This document shows, one piece after another, positions 27,557 through 37,295 of a stretch of DNA of 64,000 nucleotides. The first letter of the stretch is position 1; every line of letters starts with the position of its first letter. The notes under the pieces are model-generated. The model did not search any database and was not told where the DNA came from. It was given only the letters and a program-made list of their open reading frames with translations. Made by a program: the position numbers and the translations under genes. The DNA comes from Algimonas ampicilliniresistens (GTDB taxonomy: Bacteria > Pseudomonadota > Alphaproteobacteria > Caulobacterales > Maricaulaceae): the NCBI RefSeq assembly GCF_030159955.1, contig NZ_BSNK01000001.1, forward strand, positions 124,001 to 188,000, given 5' to 3'.

Positions 27557-28375
27557 CTAGATCTCGTAATCACCCGGTCGGTGGCCGGGGTCAGGATAAT
27601 GGAGATCCATACTCTCCAGCGACTTTCGCACAATCTGCGTGATCAGCGCGTTGCGGGTTTTTTTGTCATCGCTCGGGATGACATACCAAGGTGCGTCTGG
27701 TGTTGACGTGCGGCGCACCATCGTTTCGTAAGCGTCCATAAAAGCGGGCCATAGCGCGCGATCATCAAGATCGCCGGGATTGAATTTCCAACGCTTGCCG
27801 GGGTTTTCGAGCCGACTGCGCAGACGTTCGCCCTGCATGTCATGACTGATATGGAGCATGAATTTCAGAATCACTGTCCCACTTTCGACCAGTAGACGTT
27901 CGAAGTCGTTGATTTGGGCGTAGCGTTGCTCAATCGTCTCGGCATCTGCGAACTCACGGACTTTAACGACCAGAACGTCCTCATAATGGGAACGATTAAA
28001 GACAACAATTTCGCCCTTGGCTGGAACCGCTTCATGGACGCGCCAGAGATAATCCCGCGCGAGTTCAGGTTTAGTCGGAGCTTTGAAAGGTTTGACTCGA
28101 ACATTAAGCGGCGGTGTGTGGCGAAACAGGGCTTTGGTTGTGCCGTCTTTTCCGGACGTATCCATCCCTTGTAATAGGATCAGAACCTTGGGTCCTTTTT
28201 TGGTTCCGGCCATCGCATAGAGTTTATGCGCCAGTTCAGAAATCGCTTCACCGCATTCTTGAGCCACGGCCTTCGCCTCACTTCGGCTTTCGAAGACATC
28301 AGCAACGGTCGCGCGGTCCGATAGATCAAAAGGCTGACCGGGTACGGCGAGGAAGGGTGAGTCAGGGTGAGGCAT
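27557..28375 (-). CDS. polyphosphate kinase 2 family protein
   Basis: PPK2-type phosphotransferase of 272 aa that uses polyphosphate to phosphorylate nucleotides. Walker A is LLQGMDTSGKDGTTKA (residues ~68-82) and Walker B is EIVVFNRSHYEDVLVVKV. It is the single-domain short form (class I or III type) that generally uses ADP, GDP or AMP. The start at 28375 is chosen because codons upstream run into the divergent YceI gene and do not match the family. Nucleotide preference needs assay. Confidence 0.9.
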   Translation of the reverse strand: MPHPDSPFLAVPGQPFDLSDRATVADVFESRSEAKAVAQECGEAISELAHKLYAMAGTKKGPKVLILLQGMDTSGKDGTTKALFRHTPPLNVRVKPFKAPTKPELARDYLWRVHEAVPAKGEIVVFNRSHYEDVLVVKVREFADAETIEQRYAQINDFERLLVESGTVILKFMLHISHDMQGERLRSRLENPGKRWKFNPGDLDDRALWPAFMDAYETMVRRTSTPDAPWYVIPSDDKKTRNALITQIVRKSLESMDLHYPDPGHRPGDYEI

Positions 28376-28418
28376 GCAGGGTCCTTGGCTTGATCGTCCG
28401 AGAGCGCTAGCAGAGGTC

Positions 28419-29024
28419 ATGCGCTTCGTCATCCTTGCTTCCTGTGCCGCCTTTGTTGGTCTCTGGGCCTGTAGCCCATCGGCTTCTTCGCCGGAGGCAA
28501 GTCCTGTTGCGGACGTGCCTGCCATGAAGACCAATTATGATGTGATCTATTCCGAAAGTCGGCTGGGCTTTACCGCTGAGCAGGAAGGCGCACCGTTCGA
28601 GGGCGAATTTACAGAGTTTACGGCCGCGATATTCTTCGATCCGGCGGTGCTGGAGACGGCGAGGGTGCGCGTGGACGTTCCGCTCGCCTCCTTTAGCGCA
28701 GGGAATGCCGACCGAGAGAGTAGCGCCCCAGGTAAGGCTTGGTTCGATATGAAATCATTTCCCGTCGCGAAATTTGAGAGTGATGCCATTCGGGCTGATG
28801 GCGCGGGCTATATTGCCGACGGCAAACTGAGTCTGAAAGGAAAAACTCTACCGCTCTCCTTGCCTTTCTCCCTGCAGGAAATGGACGGTAAAACTGAGAT
28901 GCGCTCAACGACGGTGCTGGATCGGACCCAGTGGGGCGTCGGTGAAGCGCCATGGGACACGGACCAATATATTAGCCGGGCCGTGAGTTTGGATATCACT
29001 GTCGTTGCGCAGAAACGATCTTAG
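28419..29024 (+). CDS. YceI family lipoprotein
   Basis: Isoprenoid-binding lipocalin-like fold exported as a lipoprotein (signal ending GLWAC, Cys18). Family features: IYSESRLGFTAEQEGAPFEGEFTEFTAAIFFDP, ARVRVDVPLASFSAGNADRES, WFDMKSFPVAKFESDAIR and DRTQWGVGEAPW. 201 aa. Probably binds a polyprenyl or quinone-like lipid in the periplasm. Shares the TTAG at 29021-29024 with the convergent ABC-F gene. Confidence 0.92.
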   Translation: MRFVILASCAAFVGLWACSPSASSPEASPVADVPAMKTNYDVIYSESRLGFTAEQEGAPFEGEFTEFTAAIFFDPAVLETARVRVDVPLASFSAGNADRESSAPGKAWFDMKSFPVAKFESDAIRADGAGYIADGKLSLKGKTLPLSLPFSLQEMDGKTEMRSTTVLDRTQWGVGEAPWDTDQYISRAVSLDITVVAQKRS

Positions 29025-30829
29025 CCGTCCAACGCCTCACGCTTTTCTTCAAGCTCCAACCATTCCATCTCAGCCGCGTCTAATGCGTCAGTAGCGGCAC
29101 TTAATTCTTGGGAAGCTGTTTCGAAACGCGCCGCATTGCGGCTGTAAAGATTGGGATCGGCCATCTCAGCCGTCAACGCTTTGATCGTCGCTTGGAGGGT
29201 CTCCATTTCTTCGGGGAGGACCTTCAGTCGGTAAGTGTCTTTGTAGCTCAGTTTTTCCGCCCGGCCCTTACGAGGGGCGGCCGCGTTTTTCTTCTTTCCC
29301 TTGCTGGATGTTCCCTCGCGGGCCTCGACGCCTTTGCCGCGTTGACGAACCATGTCGGAATAGCCGCCGGGATAAAGCTGCCAATTGGCGGGGCCTTCAT
29401 AAGCGAGCGTTCGGGCGGCGAGCCGGTCGATGAAATCCCGATCATGGCTGACCAGAATGACGGTCCCAGGATAATCCGCGACCATGTCTTGCAACAGATC
29501 GAGCGTTTCCAGATCGAGATCATTGGTGGGCTCGTCGAGGATCAGAAGATTGCTCGGTAGGCGCAGACCCCGGGCAAGTTGAACCCGCGCCTTTTCACCG
29601 CCGGAGAGGGCGCGCAGCGGCGTGGTCGCTTGTTCCGGGCGGAACAGAAAATCCTTCATGTAACGCATGACATGCACCGGATTCCCGTTGACGATGACGG
29701 CTTCATTGCCGTCACCCATGGCGTCGCGCAGGCTCATCTCCAGATCGAGGCTAGCGCGCGACTGATCGATCACCAGTGGTTCCAAATTATCGCCGAGTTG
29801 GATCGTGCCTGAGTCAGCATGCAGCCCGCCCGTCATGAGCTTAAGCAGGGTGGTTTTGCCGGACCCGTTGGGGCCTAGCAGTGCTAACCGCTCCCCGCGC
29901 ATAACGCGTAAGTCTAGGTCCTCGACGATGGTGCGTTCCCCATAGCTGAACGACACATTTTTCATTTCGACCACGCGTTTGGCCGATTTGTCCGCTTCGC
30001 TGACCGTGATCGAGACGTTGCCCTGCGGTCCTGTCGCCGATTTCAGCGTGCTTTTGAGCGTGCCTAATTCTTTGAGGCGACGGACATTGCGCTTGCGTCG
30101 ACCGGACACGCCATGTGTGACCCAATGTTCCTCGCGGTGGATTTTGCGGGCGAGCTTGTGACGGTCGAGTTCTTCTTGTTCCAGAACTGTATCGCGCCAC
30201 TCCTCAAAATGGGCGAACCCTTGGTCGAGCTCTTTGGTTTCGCCGCGGTCGAGCCAGACAACGCGCTGGGACAGGGTTTCCAGAAAACGCCTGTCATGAC
30301 TGATGAGCACAAGGGCTGCGCGAGAGCGCGCCAGCTCGCCTTCCAACCATTCAATGGCGGGTAGATCGAGATGGTTGGTCGGTTCGTCGAGCAGCAGCAC
30401 ATCTGGGTCAGGCGCGAGTGCGCGGATGAGCGCGGCGCGCCGCATCTCCCCCCCGGAGAGATTATCAGGTTCTTCCGTGCCGCGCAGGCCGAGTGCGTCG
30501 AGCAGGTAGGGAATGCGCGCTGATCCATCCGCACCGACCAAACCATCTTCAATGTAATCCAGCACAGTTTTGAAGCGAGATAGATCGGGGCTCTGCTGCA
30601 GGTAGCGAGCATTGGCAGAGGGCTGACGAATAATCTCGCCGTCATCTGGCTCCACCAATCCGGCCGCGATTTTCATCAGTGTAGATTTACCGGATCCGTT
30701 ACGCCCGACCAAGCAGACACGGTCGCGGGCGAAGACGGAGAGCGACGCATCGGTCAGCAACGGCGTGCCACCAAAGGTCAGCGAGGCCGACTGAATCGTT
30801 ATGAGGGGCGGTTCGGCCATGACGGGCAT
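29021..30829 (-). CDS. uup: ABC-F family ATPase, Uup-like
   Basis: Cytosolic twin-ATPase ABC-F protein without membrane domains; the family acts on ribosomes, and Uup also affects DNA precise excision. First ATPase: GRNGSGKSTLMKIAAGL, LSGGEMRRAALIRAL, LLLDEPTNHLDLPAIEWLE. A linker ~240-280 precedes the second: GPNGSGKTTLLKLMTGG, LSGGEKARVQLARGL, LILDEPTNDLDLETLDLLQ. The C-terminal ~70 residues are a coiled coil (EEMETLQATIKALTAEM), the Uup hallmark. 602 aa; the ATG at 30820 is an equally possible start. Confidence 0.93.
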   Translation of the reverse strand: MPVMAEPPLITIQSASLTFGGTPLLTDASLSVFARDRVCLVGRNGSGKSTLMKIAAGLVEPDDGEIIRQPSANARYLQQSPDLSRFKTVLDYIEDGLVGADGSARIPYLLDALGLRGTEEPDNLSGGEMRRAALIRALAPDPDVLLLDEPTNHLDLPAIEWLEGELARSRAALVLISHDRRFLETLSQRVVWLDRGETKELDQGFAHFEEWRDTVLEQEELDRHKLARKIHREEHWVTHGVSGRRKRNVRRLKELGTLKSTLKSATGPQGNVSITVSEADKSAKRVVEMKNVSFSYGERTIVEDLDLRVMRGERLALLGPNGSGKTTLLKLMTGGLHADSGTIQLGDNLEPLVIDQSRASLDLEMSLRDAMGDGNEAVIVNGNPVHVMRYMKDFLFRPEQATTPLRALSGGEKARVQLARGLRLPSNLLILDEPTNDLDLETLDLLQDMVADYPGTVILVSHDRDFIDRLAARTLAYEGPANWQLYPGGYSDMVRQRGKGVEAREGTSSKGKKKNAAAPRKGRAEKLSYKDTYRLKVLPEEMETLQATIKALTAEMADPNLYSRNAARFETASQELSAATDALDAAEMEWLELEEKREALDG

Positions 30830-30883
30830 CTAGTTCGGGAGCTTTGTCTTTACAATGCGGGCGAAAGACCGAAAACAGGTCTT

Positions 30884-33800
30884 ATGGGTTGGTCTGCTAC
30901 AGTTCGGTTGTTTTGGGTGGCTTGTACGCTGCTTTTGACAAGCCTCGTCTTGGTTCAGGACGGGGTTGCGCAAGATACGCCTGCCACGACTGCGGCTGCG
31001 CCAGATTTCACGACTCAATCTCTCCGCGCCGAACTTGATGCATTGACCGCCGCAGAAGAAGCCGAGGGGGACGCTGTTGCTGACCTTACAGAAGAGCAGC
31101 GCACGCAATTGCGGACCTCTTTGACGACGGCCATCGACCGGCTCGAAGACGCCGCCCGCCAAGCTGAGATCGCAAGCGGGTTTGTGAATGACTTCGAGAC
31201 CGGACAGGTCACGCTTGAACAGCTTCGTGAGGAACAGGCCGCGCTGCAGACGGTCATCAATGAACGTGTGCCAATGGACGCGGAAGAAACGCTTGTCGGC
31301 GAAGCCGCCATGTTTGCGACTGAGCAAGTTTTGCTGACCAAAGAGAGCGAGCTTCGGGCTCTTCAAGCTGAGCTAGAAGGATACCGCCTGCAGGCGACGG
31401 ATATTGGGGCCCGACTCACGGCTGCGCCGCGCGAGCTCAACACGGCACGAACCCAGTTGGGCGAGGTCAGTTCATCGCTCACAGCGCTAGGTTTGGGTGA
31501 ATTGGATCAAGTGGGCGATGCCCGCCGTAAAGCACTGCGCGCCAGAGAGTTTTTCTTGCGCCGTCAGATCAGTGCGCTTGAAGCTGAAATAGCCAGCCTT
31601 CCTCTCCGACAAGAAATTGTCTCTGCAAGGCGAAGTCTGGCGGAACTGCGCGCTGAGGTGCTGACCGAAGATATTTTGACGCTGCAGAATTTGACGGGTC
31701 AGCGCAAAGTTGTCGAAGCTCGCGCTCAAGCGCAAAGGGCTCAGGATTTTGCGGATAGTCTTATCGACGACCATGCTTTGTTAGCCGAGATGTCCGCAGA
31801 AAATCTTCGTCTCGCGCAAATGCTCACTGATATGGCGGCTGAGGAAGCGCAAACGTCCCGCAGTTTGGCAGCCGTTCGAGGGTACTCTGCCAATGTACAG
31901 AATGATCTGACGGCGGCCACTGAACTGGTTAGCTTAGGGCAACTTGACCGCGAAGCCGGGGCAACGTTGCGCCGCCTGGGTAATCAATTGCCATCATCAA
32001 CACAGCTCAAGGGCGATCTTCGCAATACGCAACGGGTTTTGTCGCGCCTGACCCGGCAGCGCGTTGTTGCGCAGGAACAGCTTCGCGATCTGCCGATTGG
32101 CGGCGTTGATCCGCAATCCCTACTGGCCGAAGCTCGCGACGCGGATCCGACCTTGCCGCCGCTCTCCAGCACAGCCGCGGAAGCTGTGATCCAATTGGCA
32201 GAACAAAGACGCGCCTTCCTCCGACAAATCGCCGCCAATGCGACCGGTCGGATCAATGCTGTTGCGGAATTGCAGACCGCTCAAAATGAATTGGTTAAAC
32301 AAACCCAGGAGCTCCGGACCTTGTTGGATGAGAATCTACTCTGGGTGCCGAGCGTCCCGGCGATTGATCTGGGGTGGCCCGCCAAAGTTGGGCTGGGTGC
32401 CGTCGAACTGTTTTCGCCGGATCATATTGCGACGACAGGGGCTGCGCTGACTCGCGAAGCTATTCGGCTTTGGCCGGTTGTGCTGTTCTTCGTTTTGGCG
32501 ATCGCACTCGCCTATCGACTTCGCCCCACACTGATGAGCGATATTCGCGAACGGGCTGAACTTGTTGGTCGGGTGAAGCAGGATAGTCTGTGGCACACAC
32601 CCGCTGTGATAGGCTCTGGTGTAATGCTAGCATTACCTTGGCCAGTGTTTTTCGCTCTGTTGTCCATTCTGTTCGGCGCATCGAGTAATCGCGATCTTCT
32701 AGTCAGTGGATTGTCGGATGGGTTTGCTTATCTGGCCGTGTTCACACTAATTTTCTTGACCTGGAAATATTGGGATCGCGATCGCTCTCTGTTTGCGGCT
32801 CACTTCAAGATGCCGAGAGATCTACGCCATACGGTGCAGGCGCATCTGCGCTGGTTTGTCCCGCTGGTCGGGACGACACTCTTTCTGCTCGCCACAACGT
32901 CGACGATGCGCGGCGAAAATATTTATGAGGGTTTCTCACTAGCCGTCTTCATCGTGACGGCCGTCTCACTGGCGACATTCGCCTTTTTAGTGCTCTGGCG
33001 AAATCGAGGTCAGAGTCCGTCCAATGTCAGTACAGGGCTCAGCCGATACCGGATTCCGGTCGCCATGATCCTTGTCGGACTGCCGCTTTTTGCGGCGATT
33101 ATGGCCGGGTCAGGCTGGTATGAAAGTGCCGTTGATATTCTCCTGCGGCTGTTTTCGACGCTCTGGCTCTTCCTGTTTGCTTACATTGTTTACGGCACCG
33201 TTCGCCGGGCGATCACCGTGTCCCAGCGCCAGATCAAATATCGTCAGGCTATTGAGCGCCGCGAAGCGCAGCTCAAGGCGCGTCTAGAACAACAGGAAGC
33301 GGAAGCGCGCGGCGAAGACATGCCACCCCCACCGCCGATTGATACCGACGCGATTGATGTATCAGCGATGAGCCGCCAGTCGGCTCAACTCCTCAAAACC
33401 TTGGTCGTGCTGGGACTGTTCGCGATGTTGTGGGTCATCTGGTCGGGATTGCTTCCAGCGCTCTCTATCTTTGACGGCTTTGAAATCGGAGCCATCGACA
33501 CGGGCGAAATTGATCCGGACACGCAACAGGCGATCATTCGTAGCATTACGCTATGGACTATTTTGCAAGCAGGCGTGATCGCCGCCATCACCATCATTGC
33601 GGCGCGCAACTTGCCGGGCTTTTTGGAAATTTTCATTCTCAACCGTGTCGGCGTTGATGCGGGCGCGCGCTATGCCGTGGTCACAATCCTTGGCTATATC
33701 ATCGTGGCGACCGGCATCGTCCTCGCGTTTCAGCGGATCGGCTTACAATGGAGCCAGCTACAATGGGTTGTCGGTGGTCTATCGATTGGTATCGGTATCG

Positions 33801-34471
33801 GTTTGCAGAAAATATTCGCGAATTTTGTGTCCGGTCTGATCATCTTGTTCGAGCGCCCAATCCGGATTGGTGACTTTGTCACGATCGGAGACAAATCCGG
33901 GACTGTGACCCGGATTAAAATCCGCGCGACGACACTCGGCGATCTGGACAATCGTGAGATCCTGATTCCGAACGAGAACCTAATCAGCCAAGAAGTGACC
34001 AACTGGACGCTGTCTAATTCTGTCACGCGGGTCATTGTGCGGGTCGGGATCGCCTATGGGTCGGATACGGACGAAGCGCGCGAGGTTATGCTTGATGTCA
34101 TTAAAGACAATAAGAGAGTGTTGGAAACGCCGCCCCCACAAGCCTTCTTCCTTGGTTTTGGAGATAGCTCACTCGACTTTGAACTGCGGTTCTTCATTCG
34201 CACTTTTGAAGAGCGCTTCCCGGTCAGTCACCAGATCCACACGGCGGTCAACAAGGCGCTCGCTAAGCATGGCTTTGAAATTCCGTTCCCGCAGCGGGAC
34301 ATAAACTGGCGAGGACAGGACGGCCCCTTGGAACTTCTCCAGAAGAGTCGCGCGCACGTCGATGGATCGACGCCTGACCGCGCCAAGAAATCCGGATTTA
34401 GAGGAGATCGCGACTCCGGCACAGGCTTTGAGGATGGAGACGGCGGGAGCGATGGCGATGGCGGCGAGTAG
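30884..34471 (+). CDS. large mechanosensitive channel, MscS/MscK type
   Basis: 1195 aa membrane channel released by membrane tension at osmotic downshock. Signal peptide at 1-~29. About 450 residues of Ala/Glu/Gln-rich coiled coil in the periplasm follow (AELDALTAAEEAEGDAVADL...). From ~530 there are about eleven hydrophobic segments. The pore-lining MscS helix is VVGGLSIGIGIGLQKIFANFVSGLIILFERPIRIGDFV, then the beta domain RATTLGDLDNREILIPNENLISQEVTNWTLS. The C-terminal ~30 residues are Gly/Asp/Ser-rich (EDGDGGSDGDGGE). No potassium-binding or CorC-type addition seen. Confidence 0.92.
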   Translation: MGWSATVRLFWVACTLLLTSLVLVQDGVAQDTPATTAAAPDFTTQSLRAELDALTAAEEAEGDAVADLTEEQRTQLRTSLTTAIDRLEDAARQAEIASGFVNDFETGQVTLEQLREEQAALQTVINERVPMDAEETLVGEAAMFATEQVLLTKESELRALQAELEGYRLQATDIGARLTAAPRELNTARTQLGEVSSSLTALGLGELDQVGDARRKALRAREFFLRRQISALEAEIASLPLRQEIVSARRSLAELRAEVLTEDILTLQNLTGQRKVVEARAQAQRAQDFADSLIDDHALLAEMSAENLRLAQMLTDMAAEEAQTSRSLAAVRGYSANVQNDLTAATELVSLGQLDREAGATLRRLGNQLPSSTQLKGDLRNTQRVLSRLTRQRVVAQEQLRDLPIGGVDPQSLLAEARDADPTLPPLSSTAAEAVIQLAEQRRAFLRQIAANATGRINAVAELQTAQNELVKQTQELRTLLDENLLWVPSVPAIDLGWPAKVGLGAVELFSPDHIATTGAALTREAIRLWPVVLFFVLAIALAYRLRPTLMSDIRERAELVGRVKQDSLWHTPAVIGSGVMLALPWPVFFALLSILFGASSNRDLLVSGLSDGFAYLAVFTLIFLTWKYWDRDRSLFAAHFKMPRDLRHTVQAHLRWFVPLVGTTLFLLATTSTMRGENIYEGFSLAVFIVTAVSLATFAFLVLWRNRGQSPSNVSTGLSRYRIPVAMILVGLPLFAAIMAGSGWYESAVDILLRLFSTLWLFLFAYIVYGTVRRAITVSQRQIKYRQAIERREAQLKARLEQQEAEARGEDMPPPPPIDTDAIDVSAMSRQSAQLLKTLVVLGLFAMLWVIWSGLLPALSIFDGFEIGAIDTGEIDPDTQQAIIRSITLWTILQAGVIAAITIIAARNLPGFLEIFILNRVGVDAGARYAVVTILGYIIVATGIVLAFQRIGLQWSQLQWVVGGLSIGIGIGLQKIFANFVSGLIILFERPIRIGDFVTIGDKSGTVTRIKIRATTLGDLDNREILIPNENLISQEVTNWTLSNSVTRVIVRVGIAYGSDTDEAREVMLDVIKDNKRVLETPPPQAFFLGFGDSSLDFELRFFIRTFEERFPVSHQIHTAVNKALAKHGFEIPFPQRDINWRGQDGPLELLQKSRAHVDGSTPDRAKKSGFRGDRDSGTGFEDGDGGSDGDGGE

Positions 34472-34566
34472 AGCCGAACTACGCTTAAAGGGGGCGGGTC
34501 AACACCGTACCGGCATTAAGATCAGTCCTATTTGTTTGCCCGATATCGCTATGGAGCCACTTGACC

Positions 34567-35583
34567 ATGACTGATGATATAGAAGTGAAACCGTCCCGGC
34601 GTACGCTTATCGCCACAGCAGCAGGGCTCGCGGCTTTCGGCGCGGCAGGACGCTCGGTCGCGCGCGACGCAGTCTCAGAACCCGCAATGCGATCCGGTCC
34701 TGGCCAACCCTTTATCCTGACAACGTGGGATTTCGGCCCCGGTGCTAATGCGCTGGGCTATGACATTCTCAAACAGGGCGGGTCGTCCATCGACGCTGTC
34801 GAAGTCGCGATCAACCATGTTGAATTGCTGCCTGATGAATATTGGGTTGGCTATGGCGGCGTGCCGAATGAAGTCGGGGAAACGACTTTGGATGCTATGA
34901 TTTTGTGGGGGCCGACCCATGATATTGGCGCCGTCGGCTGCCTCAAGCGGGTTAAGAAAGCGATCTCAGTGGCCCGCCGGGTGATGGAGGAGACCCAGCA
35001 CACGATGATCGTGGGCGATGACGCGACGCGCTTTGCCGTGCGTATGGGCTTTGAGGAAGTCTCACTGACCAATCTCCGCTCTCAAGAGGCGTGGGAGACA
35101 TGGAAGGCAAAAGGCGAGCGCAGCGATGCGTTCAAACCTGAACCCTTTGTTGAAGACAATTTACGCGGCCACGATACGGTCGGGACTATCGCCGTCGATG
35201 CCGATGGTAATTTGTGTGTCGGTTGTTCGACCAATGGCCGCGAGTTCAAGATTCCGGGTCGGGTTGGCGACAGTCCCGTGCCCGGTGCGGGCGCTTATGG
35301 GGACCAATCCGTTGGCGGCGCGGTCGCGACTGGAAACGGCGATGTGATGATGCGATTCCTGCCTTGCTACCATACGGTTGAGTTGATGCGTCAGGGCATG
35401 CCGCCGGATCTCGCGGCGGCTGCAGCGATTAAACGGATCACGGACCGGGGCTATAAATTTGGCGGGGGGATTGCGGCTGTGACGGTTGATGGTCATCACG
35501 GTGGAGCGCAAGCCGGATGGGACGATGCGGGCTTTAGCTATTCTGTTCAGACAGCAGACGGCAATTCTAAATTTCCGATCTGA
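34567..35583 (+). CDS. Tat-exported glycosylasparaginase (N-terminal nucleophile hydrolase)
   Basis: N4-(beta-N-acetylglucosaminyl)-L-asparaginase family. The precursor cleaves itself before Thr204 in HDTVGTIAVDADGNLCVGCSTNG, exposing the catalytic Thr. The C-terminal half GRVGDSPVPGAGAYGDQSVGGAVATGNGD...HTVELMRQG is typical. A twin-Arg signal (SRRTLIATAAGLAAFGAAG) indicates periplasmic location. TTG at 34561 sits 4 nt behind GGAG and could be the real start; ATG 34567 is used here. 338 aa. The 12-bp gap to the next gene suggests co-transcription. Confidence 0.92.
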   Translation: MTDDIEVKPSRRTLIATAAGLAAFGAAGRSVARDAVSEPAMRSGPGQPFILTTWDFGPGANALGYDILKQGGSSIDAVEVAINHVELLPDEYWVGYGGVPNEVGETTLDAMILWGPTHDIGAVGCLKRVKKAISVARRVMEETQHTMIVGDDATRFAVRMGFEEVSLTNLRSQEAWETWKAKGERSDAFKPEPFVEDNLRGHDTVGTIAVDADGNLCVGCSTNGREFKIPGRVGDSPVPGAGAYGDQSVGGAVATGNGDVMMRFLPCYHTVELMRQGMPPDLAAAAAIKRITDRGYKFGGGIAAVTVDGHHGGAQAGWDDAGFSYSVQTADGNSKFPI

Positions 35584-35595
35584 GGATAGGCGACA

Positions 35596-36744
35596 ATTTC
35601 AGCACCCCTTCGCATTCCCAATCGGCAGGCACGTTGGCTTTGGCTTAATGCGCAAGGTCTGTCGTCAGCGCCGATGGGTGCAGCGCCAATGGATCAGATC
35701 ATCCAAAAACTTGGCTATGTTCAGCTGGACAGTATCCGTAATCTCAGCCGCGCCCATCACCATATTCTCTGGAGCCGGGATCAAACCTATCGTGAGCGGG
35801 ATTTGCACCGCGTGGCGCATAAGGGCCGTGCCGCGTTTGAGCATTTCAGTCATGATGCCTGCTTGCTGCCGATCTCGACCTATCCGATGTGGACGCGGCG
35901 CTTTCGTCAGTTTCGCGAGAAACTCGGTCGCCGCGGCTGGTACGCCTCAATGCCAGACGCGAAAGGGCGTGCCGTGATCCGCGACCGGATTGCTCGCGAC
36001 GGCCCACTGACATCATCCGATTTTGATCATGAGAAACCAGATGCGCCGCGCGGCATGTGGGAGCGGCCACCCACTAAATTAGCGCTCGATTACATGTGGT
36101 ATTGTGGCGAGCTTTCGACTTCACACCGGGAGGGGTTTCGCAAATATTACGATCTGACTGAACGCGTCATTCCAGATGATGTGAGGGGCGCAGAAGTCAG
36201 TGACGTTGCGCAGATCGACTGGCTCTGCCGCGCGGCACTGGATCGTCTCGGTTTTGCCACGCCGGGCGACCTGAAGCGGTTCTGGGAAGCGTGCTCGACC
36301 GCAGAGGTGCGACACTGGGTTGCAGAGACTGAAAGCGATCTGGTCCAAGTTGAAGTGCAAGGGCATGATGGGTCTTGGCGACATGCCTTCGCGCCGGTTG
36401 ATATTGAAATGCGGCTCAATGCGTTGTTGGCGCCGACCTCACGCATGCGCGTGCTCAACCCGTTCGATCCGGCGATGCGCGACCGCAAGCGCCTCTCTTT
36501 CCTGTTTGGGTTTGACTATGTGAACGAAATTTTCGTGCCCAAGGCGAAACGGCGTTGGGGTTATTATGTCTATCCGGTGCTGGAAGGCGACCGCATGATT
36601 GCGCGGATCGACCTGTCAGGTGGACCGAAGACCGGTATTAGACCGATCCAGCAGCTTTGGGTCGAGCCAGGCGTACGTTGGAGCGACAATCGACAGAAGC
36701 GGTTGGAGGCTGAGGTTGCGCGGCTGTCGCGTCTGTCTAATTAG
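35596..36744 (+). CDS. YcaQ-like winged-helix DNA glycosylase family protein, probable ATT start
   Basis: Winged-helix HTH_42 family related to the crosslink-repair glycosylase YcaQ. Core motif QLDSIRNLSRAHHHILWSRDQTY, then AFEHFSHDACLLPISTYPMW and RMRVLNPFDPAMRDRKRLSFLFGFDYVNEIFVPKAKRRWGYYVYPVLEGDRMIARIDL. The first ATG is at 35674, but the same frame upstream encodes IPNRQARWLWLNAQGLSSAP, the usual family N-terminus. Upstream of that motif only an ATT at 35596 (or a second ATT at 35614) is available before an in-frame TAG; AGGATAGG lies 5 nt before it. 382 aa from that start. The glycosylase catalytic residues could not be assigned. Confidence 0.82.
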   Translation: MSAPLRIPNRQARWLWLNAQGLSSAPMGAAPMDQIIQKLGYVQLDSIRNLSRAHHHILWSRDQTYRERDLHRVAHKGRAAFEHFSHDACLLPISTYPMWTRRFRQFREKLGRRGWYASMPDAKGRAVIRDRIARDGPLTSSDFDHEKPDAPRGMWERPPTKLALDYMWYCGELSTSHREGFRKYYDLTERVIPDDVRGAEVSDVAQIDWLCRAALDRLGFATPGDLKRFWEACSTAEVRHWVAETESDLVQVEVQGHDGSWRHAFAPVDIEMRLNALLAPTSRMRVLNPFDPAMRDRKRLSFLFGFDYVNEIFVPKAKRRWGYYVYPVLEGDRMIARIDLSGGPKTGIRPIQQLWVEPGVRWSDNRQKRLEAEVARLSRLSN

Positions 36745-37193
36745 AGCCGTTTTTCCATTGCGGCACGGCGAAGAGACTCGCCGCCCAAACCCACAACTTC
36801 ACGCTCCGTCACACTGTAACCCAAAGCTTTAAATGGGGCCTCGGCGGCTAGACTGGCATGCGTGTGCAGCCGGGTTTCGCCCATCGTCCGCGCTTCGGTT
36901 TCGATCCGCTCAGCTAGTTTACGAAACCACCCGCGTCCGCGCGCCCGCGGCAGAATATAGCCGAGATCGACATAATCGCCCGGTTTAAGCGTTAGAAAGC
37001 CAACCTGAACACCGTCTTCTTCCGCAATCAGAACCCGTTGTGAGGACAGTCGTTCATGCCAGTCGGACCCGATATAGGGTTCTGATCGCCACGCCCGTCG
37101 TTCTGCCTCGCTATAGGGGGATGGCTCCGCATGGATGGCTTCGAACATTAACTGGCCGAGCGTATCATAGTCGGTTTTGTCGGCCCATCGCAT
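36741..37193 (-). CDS. GNAT family N-acetyltransferase
   Basis: Acetyl-CoA-dependent acyltransferase of 150 aa. ADKTDYDTLGQLMFEAIHAEPSPYSEAERRAW, VLIAEEDGVQVGFLTL, the acetyl-CoA loop RARGRGWFRKLAERIETEAR and FKALGYSVTEREVV follow the GNAT order. The acceptor is not known. Convergent with the YcaQ-like gene, sharing TTAG at 36741-36744; divergent from the nitroreductase operon by about 100 bp. Confidence 0.9.
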   Translation of the reverse strand: MRWADKTDYDTLGQLMFEAIHAEPSPYSEAERRAWRSEPYIGSDWHERLSSQRVLIAEEDGVQVGFLTLKPGDYVDLGYILPRARGRGWFRKLAERIETEARTMGETRLHTHASLAAEAPFKALGYSVTEREVVGLGGESLRRAAMEKRL

Positions 37194-37268
37194 CAGCGAA
37201 TGCTACCATTTACCGATCTATCTTGCCACCTATTACGTTCCAGATTGACAAATCATAGACATCTATAC

Positions 37269-37280
37269 ATAGATATCTAT
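37269..37280. promoter_or_regulatory. perfect palindrome ATAGATATCTAT, probable MarR operator
   Basis: A 12-bp perfect palindrome ends 15 bp before the start codon at 37296. An imperfect copy ATAGACATCTAT is just upstream (37255-37266), and TTGACA lies at 37245-37250. Its place in front of an operon encoding a MarR regulator suggests autoregulation. Confidence 0.55.
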
Positions 37281-37295
37281 ATGGATGGAGGCGAG

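Noticed and set aside
29108-29560. Plus-strand frames within the ABC-F gene
   Set aside because: Antisense to clear ATPase motifs.
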